Of a stretch of 35,703 bases of DNA, positions 1 to 7,928 are shown in pieces. Source of the stretch: Rubrivivax sp. (lineage in GTDB: Bacteria; Pseudomonadota; Gammaproteobacteria; Burkholderiales; Burkholderiaceae_C); the NCBI GenBank assembly GCA_027483705.1, contig JAIXTY010000018.1, forward strand, positions 1 to 35,703, given 5' to 3'. The position numbers and the translations under genes were made by a program. The notes beneath the pieces were generated by a model. It had not been told where the DNA came from. It worked only from the letters and a program-made list of their open reading frames with translations, and searched no databases. How positions within the stretch are numbered: the first letter of the stretch is position 1; each line of letters starts with the position of its first letter.

Positions 1-1106
<1,106 letters not shown>

Positions 1107-1126
1107 GCCACCCGGGCGGCGGCGGG

Positions 1127-1132
1127 CAGAAT
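1127..1132 (+). promoter_or_regulatory. Possible -10 element just upstream of a start codon
   Basis: CAGAAT lies six bases before the ATG at 1139, within GGCAGAATCGGCGCATG. If it is a sigma-70 -10 hexamer, transcription would begin at or beside the ATG and give a leaderless or nearly leaderless mRNA. No Shine-Dalgarno sequence is visible, which fits. No convincing -35 was found, so this is tentative. Confidence 0.3.
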
Positions 1133-1138
1133 CGGCGC

Positions 1139-1960
1139 ATGTCCCCGCCCGCCATCCCGGTGCGCCGCATGGCCTTCGGCCGGCCCGACCCCGCCACGTT
1201 CCACCCGCTCTACATCGGGGGCAACTCGGCGCTGTCGTACACGCACAGCGCGATGGGCCTGTACGCGGAGCACATGGAGCCCTTCCTGGTGAAGTCGGTG
1301 CGCCGCGTGCTGGACCGCGTGCAGGACCCGGCGCTGCGCGAGGCCGCCGACCGCTTCTGCCGCCAGGAGGCGCAGCACTTCCAGCACCACGCCGACTTCA
1401 ACAAGGTCATCCTCGGCCACGGCTACCCCGACCTGGCCGAGCGCGTGCAGCGCCTGAAGGCCGATTTCGACGGTTTCCTCGCGGACCGCGACGACGCCTT
1501 CCGCATCGGCTTCGCCGAGGGCTTCGAGAGCTACACCACGCAGTCGGCCCTGCATGCGCTGAAGGTGGGCTGGTACGACAACGAGTTCACCCTCGAGCCC
1601 TGGGGCCAGCTCTTCAAGTGGCACATGGTCGAGGAGATCGAGCACCGCGCCGTCGCGCACGACCTGTACCGCCACCTCTTCGGCGGCTGGGCGCACCGTG
1701 CCGCGATGTGCTGGGTGGCGCAGCGCCACATCCACCGTTTCATCGGCGACGTGATCCGGCTGATGTCGGCCGTCGACGTGCCGCGCCACGGCCCGCGCTG
1801 CCGCATCACGGCCAAGGCGCGCTTCTACATGGCGGTGTCGCCGATGGCGCTGCGGCTGCGCGCCATGCGGCCGGGCTATTCGCCGGCGGACCTGCCGGTG
1901 CCCGCCTACGTGGGGCACTTCGGCAAGGACTTCAGCCGGCGGGCGGAAGTGGTGCTCTGA
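1139..1960 (+). CDS. Predicted metal-dependent hydrolase (COG3687 / PF10118 type)
   Basis: A 273-residue soluble protein with no signal peptide or membrane segment. It resembles the uncharacterised metal-dependent hydrolase family COG3687, recognised from an all-helical, His/Glu-rich layout. FRRQEAQH-like FCRQEAQHFQHHADFN lies near residue 80 and WHMVEEIEHRAVAHDLY near residue 162. The E-x-x-H pairs (EAQH, EEIEH) are arranged like those of ferritin-like di-iron proteins, so a di-metal centre is plausible, but no reaction or substrate is established. The start at 1139 is chosen because MSPPAIPVRRM leads directly into the conserved region and the gene begins 32 bases after katG. The histidine kinase gene follows 26 bases after its stop, so the two may be co-transcribed. 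Confidence 0.75.
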   Translation: MSPPAIPVRRMAFGRPDPATFHPLYIGGNSALSYTHSAMGLYAEHMEPFLVKSVRRVLDRVQDPALREAADRFCRQEAQHFQHHADFNKVILGHGYPDLAERVQRLKADFDGFLADRDDAFRIGFAEGFESYTTQSALHALKVGWYDNEFTLEPWGQLFKWHMVEEIEHRAVAHDLYRHLFGGWAHRAAMCWVAQRHIHRFIGDVIRLMSAVDVPRHGPRCRITAKARFYMAVSPMALRLRAMRPGYSPADLPVPAYVGHFGKDFSRRAEVVL

Positions 1961-1986
1961 CGTCTGCACCCCGGCTGACTCTCGAC

Positions 1987-3885
1987 ATGGCTGACCCCGA
2001 CAGTGCTGCCGCCCCCCAGGCGCCGTGGCCCGGCCGCCCAGCCTTGCTGCCGGCACAAGCCGTGGCGGCCGCGCGCATCGGCACCTGGGAGATCGAGCTC
2101 ACGGGCGAGCAGCCGCGGCTGATCTGGTCGGAGGGCTTCGCCGAGAGCCTGGGCCTGCCGCCCGGGCCGCCGCCGTCCACGCCCGAGGCGATGTTCGAGC
2201 GGCTGCACCCCGACGACGTCGCCAGGGTTCGCCAGGCCTTCGACACCGCCGTGCGCGAGGCCGTGCCGCTGCATGTGGAGTTCCGCATCCAGGGCCGGGA
2301 CGGCTGGCGCTGGCACGAGCTGCACGGCCGCTCGATCCACGACGCGCAGGGCCGCGCACTGCGCCTGACCGGCATCGCCCTGGACATCACCGATCACAAG
2401 GAGGCCGAGGCGGAGCTGCGGGCCGGGCGCGAGCGGCTGGAGGGCATCGTGCAGACCATGTCCGAGGGGTTGATGACACTGGACGCCGAGGGCCGCTACA
2501 CGATGGTCAACCGGGCCGCCGAGCGCATCGTGGCGACGCCGGCCGGGCAGATCGTGGGCCGCCGCTACGACGAGGTGCCCTGGCGACGCAGCGCGATGGA
2601 CGGCCGCGTGCGCGACGCCGCCGAGCACGCGCACCCGCGGCTGCAGCGCGGCGAGCCGGCCATCCTGGGCGAGGTCAGCTGCGTGCAACCGCCGGGGCTG
2701 GCGGAACGTGTCGTGTCGCTCAACGCGCAGCCGGTGCTCGATGCCGCGGGCCGCTTCGACGGCGCGGTGCTGACCTTCGTCGACATCACGCAGCGCTGGC
2801 AGGCCGAGCGCGCGCTGGCCGACAACCAGGCGCGGCTGGCCGCCGTCGTGGAAGGGGCCAGCGACGCCGTGATCAGCGTCGACGTGCGCGGCCGCATCTC
2901 GCTGTTCAACCCGGCGGCCGAGCGCATCTTCGGGCGCGCGGCGGCCGAGGTGCTCGGCGGCCCGCTGGAACGGCTGCTGCCCGAGGCGCAGCAGGCGGGC
3001 CACGGCGAGATGCTGCGGCGCTTCGCGGACGCCGGCGTGTCGCGCCGGGCCATGGGGGCCGGCCGCGTGCAGGGCCGCCACGCCGACGGACGCGCCATCG
3101 AACTGGAGGCCTCGATCTCCAAGGTGCGCGTCAACGGCCAGCTGGTGCTGACGGCGATCCTGCGCGACATCACCGAACGCGTCGCGCACGAGCAGGCACT
3201 GGAGACCACACGTTCGGAGCTGGCGCGGCTGAACCACCGCCTGCTCGAACAGGAGAAGCTCACCAGCCGCCGCCTCGCGCAGGCGCTGCACGACGAGCTG
3301 GGGCAGACGCTGAGTGCCTTGCGGCTGCACTGGGAGGCCTGGCACTCGATGCCGGGCGAGCCGCGCGACCAGGCCGTCACCGAGCGCATCTGCGAGCGCA
3401 TGGGCCAGCTCGTGGTGACGGCCAACCGCCAGATCCGCAGCGTGATGCGCGACCTGCGCCCGCCGCTGCTGGAAGAACTGGGCCTGGCGGCGGCGCTGGA
3501 CAACGAGCTGCAGCAGCAGCGCCCGTTGACCGGGCAGCCCGGGCTGACGCTGCAGGTGCCCGCGCGGCTGCAGGGCCGGCGCTGGCCGGCCGACGTGGAG
3601 TACGCGGCCTTCATGATCGGCCGCGAGGCCCTGCTCAACGCGCTGCAGCACGCGCAGGCCGGGCAGGTGCTGGTCGCGCTCGACGGCGACGAGCTGGAGC
3701 TGCTGCTCACCGTGTGCGACGACGGCGTGGGCATCCCCGCCGAGGTGCGCGGCGGCCGCGCCGGCCACCTGGGCCTGGTGGGCATGCGCGAGCGCGCCCG
3801 GGCCATCGGTGCCGCGCTGCGCTGGGACAGCGGGGCCGGCGGCGGCACCACCGTCGTGCTGCGCTGGCAGGCCGAAGGCCCCTGA
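1987..3885 (+). CDS. Triple-PAS sensor histidine kinase of the NarL-partner class (HisKA_3)
   Basis: A 632-residue cytoplasmic sensor kinase. Three PAS-type sensing modules come first: about 15-140 (ends in LTGIALDITDHKEAEAEL), about 150-275 (MSEGLMTLDAEGRYTMVNRAAERI, ends in VDITQRW) and about 285-405 (GASDAVISVDVRGRISLFNPAAERIFGR, ends in ILRDITERV). A short coiled coil leads to a HisKA_3 domain with the phospho-acceptor His at about 435 in LHDELGQTLSAL. The HATPase domain has REALLNALQHA as its N box and DDGVGIP and GHLGLVGMRERA as its G boxes. This class normally pairs with LuxR/NarL-type response regulators, but none lies next to it, so it is an orphan here. No membrane segment is seen, which implies an internal signal. 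Three in-frame PAS copies suggest internal duplication. The ATG at 1987 is the likely start; no good ribosome site precedes it. Confidence 0.88.
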   Translation: MADPDSAAAPQAPWPGRPALLPAQAVAAARIGTWEIELTGEQPRLIWSEGFAESLGLPPGPPPSTPEAMFERLHPDDVARVRQAFDTAVREAVPLHVEFRIQGRDGWRWHELHGRSIHDAQGRALRLTGIALDITDHKEAEAELRAGRERLEGIVQTMSEGLMTLDAEGRYTMVNRAAERIVATPAGQIVGRRYDEVPWRRSAMDGRVRDAAEHAHPRLQRGEPAILGEVSCVQPPGLAERVVSLNAQPVLDAAGRFDGAVLTFVDITQRWQAERALADNQARLAAVVEGASDAVISVDVRGRISLFNPAAERIFGRAAAEVLGGPLERLLPEAQQAGHGEMLRRFADAGVSRRAMGAGRVQGRHADGRAIELEASISKVRVNGQLVLTAILRDITERVAHEQALETTRSELARLNHRLLEQEKLTSRRLAQALHDELGQTLSALRLHWEAWHSMPGEPRDQAVTERICERMGQLVVTANRQIRSVMRDLRPPLLEELGLAAALDNELQQQRPLTGQPGLTLQVPARLQGRRWPADVEYAAFMIGREALLNALQHAQAGQVLVALDGDELELLLTVCDDGVGIPAEVRGGRAGHLGLVGMRERARAIGAALRWDSGAGGGTTVVLRWQAEGP

Positions 3886-3924
3886 GCGAACCCTGGCCGC
3901 CCGCGGCGCGCCGGTGGCGTGGCC

Positions 3925-3930
3925 GATACT
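3925..3930 (+). promoter_or_regulatory. Possible -10 element for the PanE-like gene
   Basis: GATACT lies 41 bases before the ATG at 3972, in an 86-base gap after the histidine kinase gene. A good Shine-Dalgarno stretch, AGAGGAG, lies at about 3956-3962 before the start. No clear -35 was seen, so the promoter call is weak; the ribosome site is convincing. Confidence 0.3.
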
Positions 3931-3971
3931 CCGGCCCCGTTGCAACGCACACCACAGAGGAGACGGCGGTC

Positions 3972-4892
3972 ATGCGCATCGCGATCATGGGCTCGGGCGG
4001 CGTCGGCGCCTACGCCGGCGCCTGGCTGCAGCAGGCCGGCGAGGAGGTGCACTTCATCGCCCGCGGCGCCCACCTGGCCGCGCTGCGCGAGCGCGGCCTG
4101 CGCATCGAGCACCCCGACAAGCCGCTGCAGCTGCCCACCGTGAACGCCACCGACGACCCGTCGGCCGTGGGGCTCGTGGACCTGGTGATCTTCGCCGTCA
4201 AGCTGTTCGACACCGACACGGCCGCCGCCGCGATGGGCCCGCTGGTCGGGCCCGGCACGCGGGTGCTGACGCTGCAGAACGGCATCGACAGCGCGGCGAT
4301 GATCCGCCGGCACCTGGGCAGCGACGCGAGCGTGATCGAGGGCGTGATCTACGTCTCGGCGGTGATCGAGCGGCCGGGCGTGATCCGCTCGCCGGGCGGC
4401 TTCCACATCATCGTGGCCGACCGTGCCGGCGGCGACGCGGTGATGGCGCGCCTGGCGCAGGTGGCCGACGGCCTGCCGGGCCTGACGGTCAAGTTGAGCG
4501 ACGATTCCCGGCACACCGTGTGGGAGAAGTTCGTGTCGCTGGCCTCGCTGTCGGGGGCCACGGCGCTGCTGCGGGCCCGCATGGGCGCCATCCTCGGCCA
4601 CCCCGAGACCCGCGCCTTCCAGCGCCAGCTGATCGACGAGTGCATCGCCGTCGCCCGTGCCGAGGGCGTGGCGCTGCGCGATGGCCTGACCGACGAGGTG
4701 ATGGACAAGCTGGCCTTCATGCCGCCGAGCTTCCGCGCCTCGATGGCCGAGGACCTGGAACGCGGCAACCGGCTCGAGCTGCGCTGGCTGAGCGGCCGCG
4801 TGCACGCGCTCGGCCAGGCGCACGGCGTGCCGACGCCCGGGCACACCGCGGTGTTCCGCGGCCTCGTGCTGCACGAGCAGGGTCGCGCCTGA
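3972..4892 (+). CDS. 2-dehydropantoate 2-reductase family protein (ketopantoate reductase)
   Basis: A 306-residue NADPH-dependent oxidoreductase of the PanE/ApbA family. Ketopantoate reductase converts 2-dehydropantoate to pantoate for coenzyme A synthesis, and many paralogues act on other 2-keto acids. The N-terminal Rossmann motif GSGGVGAYAG is at about 7-16, followed by FIARG. The family signature LTLQNGID holds the conserved Asn near 98, and WEKFVSLASLSGATAL carries the catalytic Lys near 177. The C-terminal helical domain contains MPPSFRASMAEDLERGNRLELRWLSG, close to the usual PanE pattern PSSMLQDVEAGRxTEID. Length is normal. No pantothenate genes are nearby, so the true substrate is open and the symbol panE is withheld. 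The following gene starts 8 bases after its stop, so the two are likely translated from one message. Confidence 0.87.
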   Translation: MRIAIMGSGGVGAYAGAWLQQAGEEVHFIARGAHLAALRERGLRIEHPDKPLQLPTVNATDDPSAVGLVDLVIFAVKLFDTDTAAAAMGPLVGPGTRVLTLQNGIDSAAMIRRHLGSDASVIEGVIYVSAVIERPGVIRSPGGFHIIVADRAGGDAVMARLAQVADGLPGLTVKLSDDSRHTVWEKFVSLASLSGATALLRARMGAILGHPETRAFQRQLIDECIAVARAEGVALRDGLTDEVMDKLAFMPPSFRASMAEDLERGNRLELRWLSGRVHALGQAHGVPTPGHTAVFRGLVLHEQGRA

Positions 4893-4900
4893 GCCGCGCG

Positions 4901-6751
4901 ATGCCGGGCCGCCCTCACCCGCTCGACGAGCTGCTGCACGCGCACCTGCGCGCCTTCCTCACCGAGGCCGACGAGGCCGCGCTGGCCGAGCTGGAGCGGG
5001 GCCTGGAGTGGCTGGAGCTGCCCGCCGGCGGCGTGCTGATGCGCCAGGGCGAACCCGCCGACGCGATGTACGTGCTGGCCAGCGGCCGGTTGCGCGTGAG
5101 CATCGCCGACGCCGACGGCACGGCGCGCGTGGTGCGCGAGATCACGCGCGGCCAGGTGGTCGGCGAGATGGCGCTGATCACCGACGAGCCGCGCTCGGCC
5201 ACGCTGGTGGCGGTGCGCGACTCGGTGCTGGCGCGCCTGGCGCGGCCGGCCTTCGACACGCTGCTGCGGCAGCACCCGGCGGTGTCGATGGCGCTCACGC
5301 GGCAGATCGTCGCGCGGCTGCAGACCGAGGGCCGGCGCACGCGGCCCGACCGCCCGGTGGCCATCGCGTTGCTGCCGCTGGCTGCCGATGGCGATGCCGC
5401 GGCACGGGCCGCGACCCTGGCCGCCGGGCTGGCCGAGGCGCTGTCGCGCCACGGTCGTGTGGCCCGTGTCGATGCCACCGCCATGGCGGCGCGGCTGGGG
5501 CACGCGCCCGACGACGGCGCCGACACGCTGCGCCGCATGGCGGTGGTGCTGGACGAGATCGAGGCCGCGCACGACGTGGTGCTGCTGCTGGGCGACGCCG
5601 GGCCGACGCCCTGGACACGCTGCTGCGCGCGCCAGGGCGACGAGGTGCTGCTGCTGGCCCGAGCCGATGACGACCCCGCGCCCGGCGAGCTGGAGCGCGC
5701 CTGCGGCCTGGTGGACACCGACGGGCGCCCGGCCCCGGCGACGGTGCTGGTGCTGCAGCATCCGCCCGGCCGCACCGGCCCCACCGGCACGGCCCGCTGG
5801 CGAGCACCGCGGCGGCTGCGCGCGCACGTGCACCTGCGCGAGGGCCATGCCGACGACGTCGCCCGCCTGGCGCGGCTGCTGGCGCGGCGCGGCGTCGGCC
5901 TCGTGCTGTCGGGCGGCGGCGCGCGCGGCGCGGCGCACGCCGGCGTCTACCGCGCGCTGCTTGAGCACGGTGTGCCGGTGGATGCCATCGGCGGCACCAG
6001 CATGGGCGCCGTGTTCGGGGCGCTGATGGCCTTCGACGCCAGCGGCGACGAGGTCGTCTCGACCTTCGCGCGGCACTTCGCCGACAACCCCACGGGCGAC
6101 TTCAGCTGGCTGCCGCTGCTGTCGCTCATCCAGGGCCGCCGGCTGCGCGGCATGATGGAACGCACCGAGCGGCAGTTCGGCGGTGCGCCCGGCCTGCACG
6201 TCGAGGACCTGTGGAAGCCGTATTTCTGCGTCGCCGCCAACTACTCGCGCGCCACCGAGGCGGTGCTGGCCGAGGGGCCGCTGATCCCGGCGGTGATGGC
6301 CAGCTGCGCGATCCCCGGCGCCATGCCGCCGGTGCTGCGCGACGGCGAATTGCTGTGCGACGGCGGCGTCTTCAACAACCTGCCGGTCGACGTGATGCGC
6401 GGCACCTGGGGCATCGGCCCGATCATCGCCGTCGACCTGGGGCTGGACCTGCCGCAGCGCATCGAACTCGACGAACTGCCGACGCCCTGGCAGCTGCTGT
6501 GCGACCGGCTGCGCCCGCGCCGGCGGCGCCGCTACCGGCTGCCGAGCCTGCCGAACTACCTGATGAACGTGACGGCGCTGTATGGCACCGCGCGCCAGCG
6601 CGCCGCCGCGGCCGAGGCCGACCTCGTGCTGCGCCCGTCGCTGCCGCGCATCGGCATGCTGCAGTGGGCGCGCTACGACGAGGCGGTGACGGTGGGCTAC
6701 GACGAAGCCCGGCGGGCGCTGGCCGCGGCCACCGAGCTGCCCGGCCGCTGA
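4901..6751 (+). CDS. Cyclic-nucleotide-binding / patatin-like phospholipase fusion (NTE family)
   Basis: A 616-residue protein combining a regulatory and a lipid-hydrolase domain. Residues ~10-145 form a cyclic-nucleotide-binding fold (MRQGEPADAMYVLASGRLRV, then GQVVGEMALITDEPRSATLVA; the GEMALI...RSATL phosphate-binding cassette is present). Residues ~155-325 are a linker domain typical of NTE-family proteins. Residues ~333-530 are a patatin domain with the oxyanion loop GGGARGAAHAG, nucleophile Ser367 in GGTSMG, and the catalytic Asp487 in CDGGVFNNLP, so the Ser-Asp dyad is complete. This is the layout of neuropathy target esterase-type lysophospholipases, which deacylate phospholipids at membranes. 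No transmembrane segment is evident. Ligand binding could couple the lipase to cAMP or c-di-GMP. It sits 8 bases after the PanE-like gene and converges on the DUF3667 gene. Confidence 0.9.
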   Translation: MPGRPHPLDELLHAHLRAFLTEADEAALAELERGLEWLELPAGGVLMRQGEPADAMYVLASGRLRVSIADADGTARVVREITRGQVVGEMALITDEPRSATLVAVRDSVLARLARPAFDTLLRQHPAVSMALTRQIVARLQTEGRRTRPDRPVAIALLPLAADGDAAARAATLAAGLAEALSRHGRVARVDATAMAARLGHAPDDGADTLRRMAVVLDEIEAAHDVVLLLGDAGPTPWTRCCARQGDEVLLLARADDDPAPGELERACGLVDTDGRPAPATVLVLQHPPGRTGPTGTARWRAPRRLRAHVHLREGHADDVARLARLLARRGVGLVLSGGGARGAAHAGVYRALLEHGVPVDAIGGTSMGAVFGALMAFDASGDEVVSTFARHFADNPTGDFSWLPLLSLIQGRRLRGMMERTERQFGGAPGLHVEDLWKPYFCVAANYSRATEAVLAEGPLIPAVMASCAIPGAMPPVLRDGELLCDGGVFNNLPVDVMRGTWGIGPIIAVDLGLDLPQRIELDELPTPWQLLCDRLRPRRRRRYRLPSLPNYLMNVTALYGTARQRAAAAEADLVLRPSLPRIGMLQWARYDEAVTVGYDEARRALAAATELPGR

Positions 6752-6758
6752 GCCGGGT

Positions 6759-7682
6759 TCAGATCAGCAGCGCCAGCAGCCAGGCCAGTGGCAGCGTCAC
6801 CAGCAGCAGCAGCAGGTACATCGCCGTCAGCGCCAGGCCGCGCAGCAGCCGCGCCCACCAGGCCCCGCCGTAGACCCGGCGCCCGGCCAGCAGCGTGTAG
6901 ACCACGATCACCGGCAGGCCGGCCCAGGCCAGCGGCGGCTGCAGCAGCTGCATGGCCAGCAGCACCAGGAACCAGAACGAGTGCAGGTGCAGCGCGAACA
7001 CGAGGTGGGCGGTGTAGGGCATGCCGCGGCGCGCGTTCAGCAGCTTCAGGCAGGCCGCGAACAGCGGCAGCAGCACGAACATCACCACGCCCAGGTGGCT
7101 GACGACCCGCTCGTTGGCGGCGCGCAGCCGCTGCAGGTAGGTGCGCGTGTCGGGGGCGGCGCGCTCGTGCACCAGCTGGCACAGCAGCGTGGGCAGGCCC
7201 TCGCAGACAAAGACGCCGGCGCGCAGGCCCATGCGGCGGCCCTGCACATCGAGCACGGCGTTCGGCAGCGGGCCGCGCTCGGCGATGGCGAGCTCGGGGC
7301 GGTCGAGCCCTTCGACCACGGTGATCTGACCCATCAGCTGCACCATCAGCAGCAGCACGAGGCTGATGCTGAGGTACAGGCGCAGCGGCAGCACGAAGTG
7401 CTTGCGCCGGCCGGCGAGGTACTGGCGGGTCAGTTCACCCGGTTGCGTGAGCAGCAGCCGCAGCGTGCGCCACAGCGCGCCCTCGGTGCTGAAGTACGCG
7501 CCGCCGAACTGCTGCGCGAACTCGTGCAGGGTGGGCGCCGCGATGCGGGTTTCCTGGCCGCAGGCGGGGCAGAACGCCGGCCGCGGCTGGGGCAGCGGTG
7601 CTTCGCAGTTGGTGCAGCGGCCCTCGGCGGCGGCGGCCTCGATGGCCCGGACGGCGGGCGTGGTCGGTGGCTCGGCGGGCAT
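6759..7682 (-). CDS. DUF3667 family membrane protein with zinc ribbon
   Basis: A 307-residue inner-membrane protein of unknown function. Near the N-terminus (~22-41) there is a zinc ribbon of two Cys-x-x-Cys pairs, CTNCEAPL and FCPACGQE. The DUF3667 signature follows: LRLLLTQPGELTRQYLAGRRKHFVLPLRLYL, in which a PG turn and a GRR basic patch precede the first membrane helix (LSISLVLLLMVQLM). Further hydrophobic helices lie at ~197-210, ~228-250 and ~280-305. A loop of about 75 residues between the first two helices is probably periplasmic. Its stop lies 7 bases from the stop of the patatin gene on the other strand, so the genes converge with no room for a long terminator. A small possible gene lies just upstream on the same strand. 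Confidence 0.8.
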   Translation of the reverse strand: MPAEPPTTPAVRAIEAAAAEGRCTNCEAPLPQPRPAFCPACGQETRIAAPTLHEFAQQFGGAYFSTEGALWRTLRLLLTQPGELTRQYLAGRRKHFVLPLRLYLSISLVLLLMVQLMGQITVVEGLDRPELAIAERGPLPNAVLDVQGRRMGLRAGVFVCEGLPTLLCQLVHERAAPDTRTYLQRLRAANERVVSHLGVVMFVLLPLFAACLKLLNARRGMPYTAHLVFALHLHSFWFLVLLAMQLLQPPLAWAGLPVIVVYTLLAGRRVYGGAWWARLLRGLALTAMYLLLLLVTLPLAWLLALLI

Positions 7683-7708
7683 GGGCCCCGACGGTAGCGC
7701 AGGCCGCC

Positions 7709-7724
7709 CGGCCGCTGGCGGCCG
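7709..7724. terminator. GC hairpin between two minus-strand genes
   Basis: CGGCCGC-TG-GCGGCCG forms a 7-bp GC-only inverted repeat with a 2-base centre. It is flanked by two direct copies of GGCCGCCCGG (7702-7711 and 7720-7729). It lies downstream of the 33-residue reading frame and just upstream of the DUF3667 start. There is no T tract, so intrinsic termination is uncertain; it could equally be a processing or attenuation structure. Confidence 0.25.
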
Positions 7725-7739
7725 CCCGGGTTCAGGCCC

Positions 7740-7841
7740 TCAGAACCACAGCCACAGCTGGCGCATCCAGCCGGGCAGGCGCAGGCGCGAAGGGCGGTAG
7801 TGCTGGCGGAATCCGTGGCAACGAAGCGTGTCGGCGGGCAT
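7740..7841 (-). CDS. Small basic/aromatic protein, 33 residues, unknown function
   Basis: A 33-residue reading frame, MPADTLRCHGFRQH to the terminal RQLWLWF, rich in Arg, Trp and Leu, with one Cys and two His. The case for it being real is a strong Shine-Dalgarno sequence, AGGAG, six bases before the ATG on the minus strand (in TCCAGGAGATCGCCATG), and a position alone in an otherwise non-coding gap between two minus-strand genes. I do not recognise the family. The basic amphipathic end could associate with membrane or nucleic acid. Between its stop and the DUF3667 start lies a GC-rich hairpin (7709-7724), so it may be a separate short transcript or a leader peptide. Without conservation data this remains a candidate. 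Confidence 0.45.
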   Translation of the reverse strand: MPADTLRCHGFRQHYRPSRLRLPGWMRQLWLWF

Positions 7842-7928
7842 GGCGATCTCCTGGAGCCGGGACTGTATGGAACAACAGACCACTGTGCAAGCATCCAGTG
7901 ATGCGCGGCCACGACAGGCCGGCCCGGA
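7842..7928. promoter_or_regulatory. Intergenic gap upstream of the 33-residue gene
   Basis: This 87-base gap is more AT-rich than its surroundings (for example GTATGGAACAACAGACCACTGTGCAAGC at 7865-7892). It contains the ribosome site of the small gene at its left edge and probably its promoter. It also holds the end region of the large lipoprotein gene. No specific promoter hexamers could be assigned with confidence. Confidence 0.3.
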
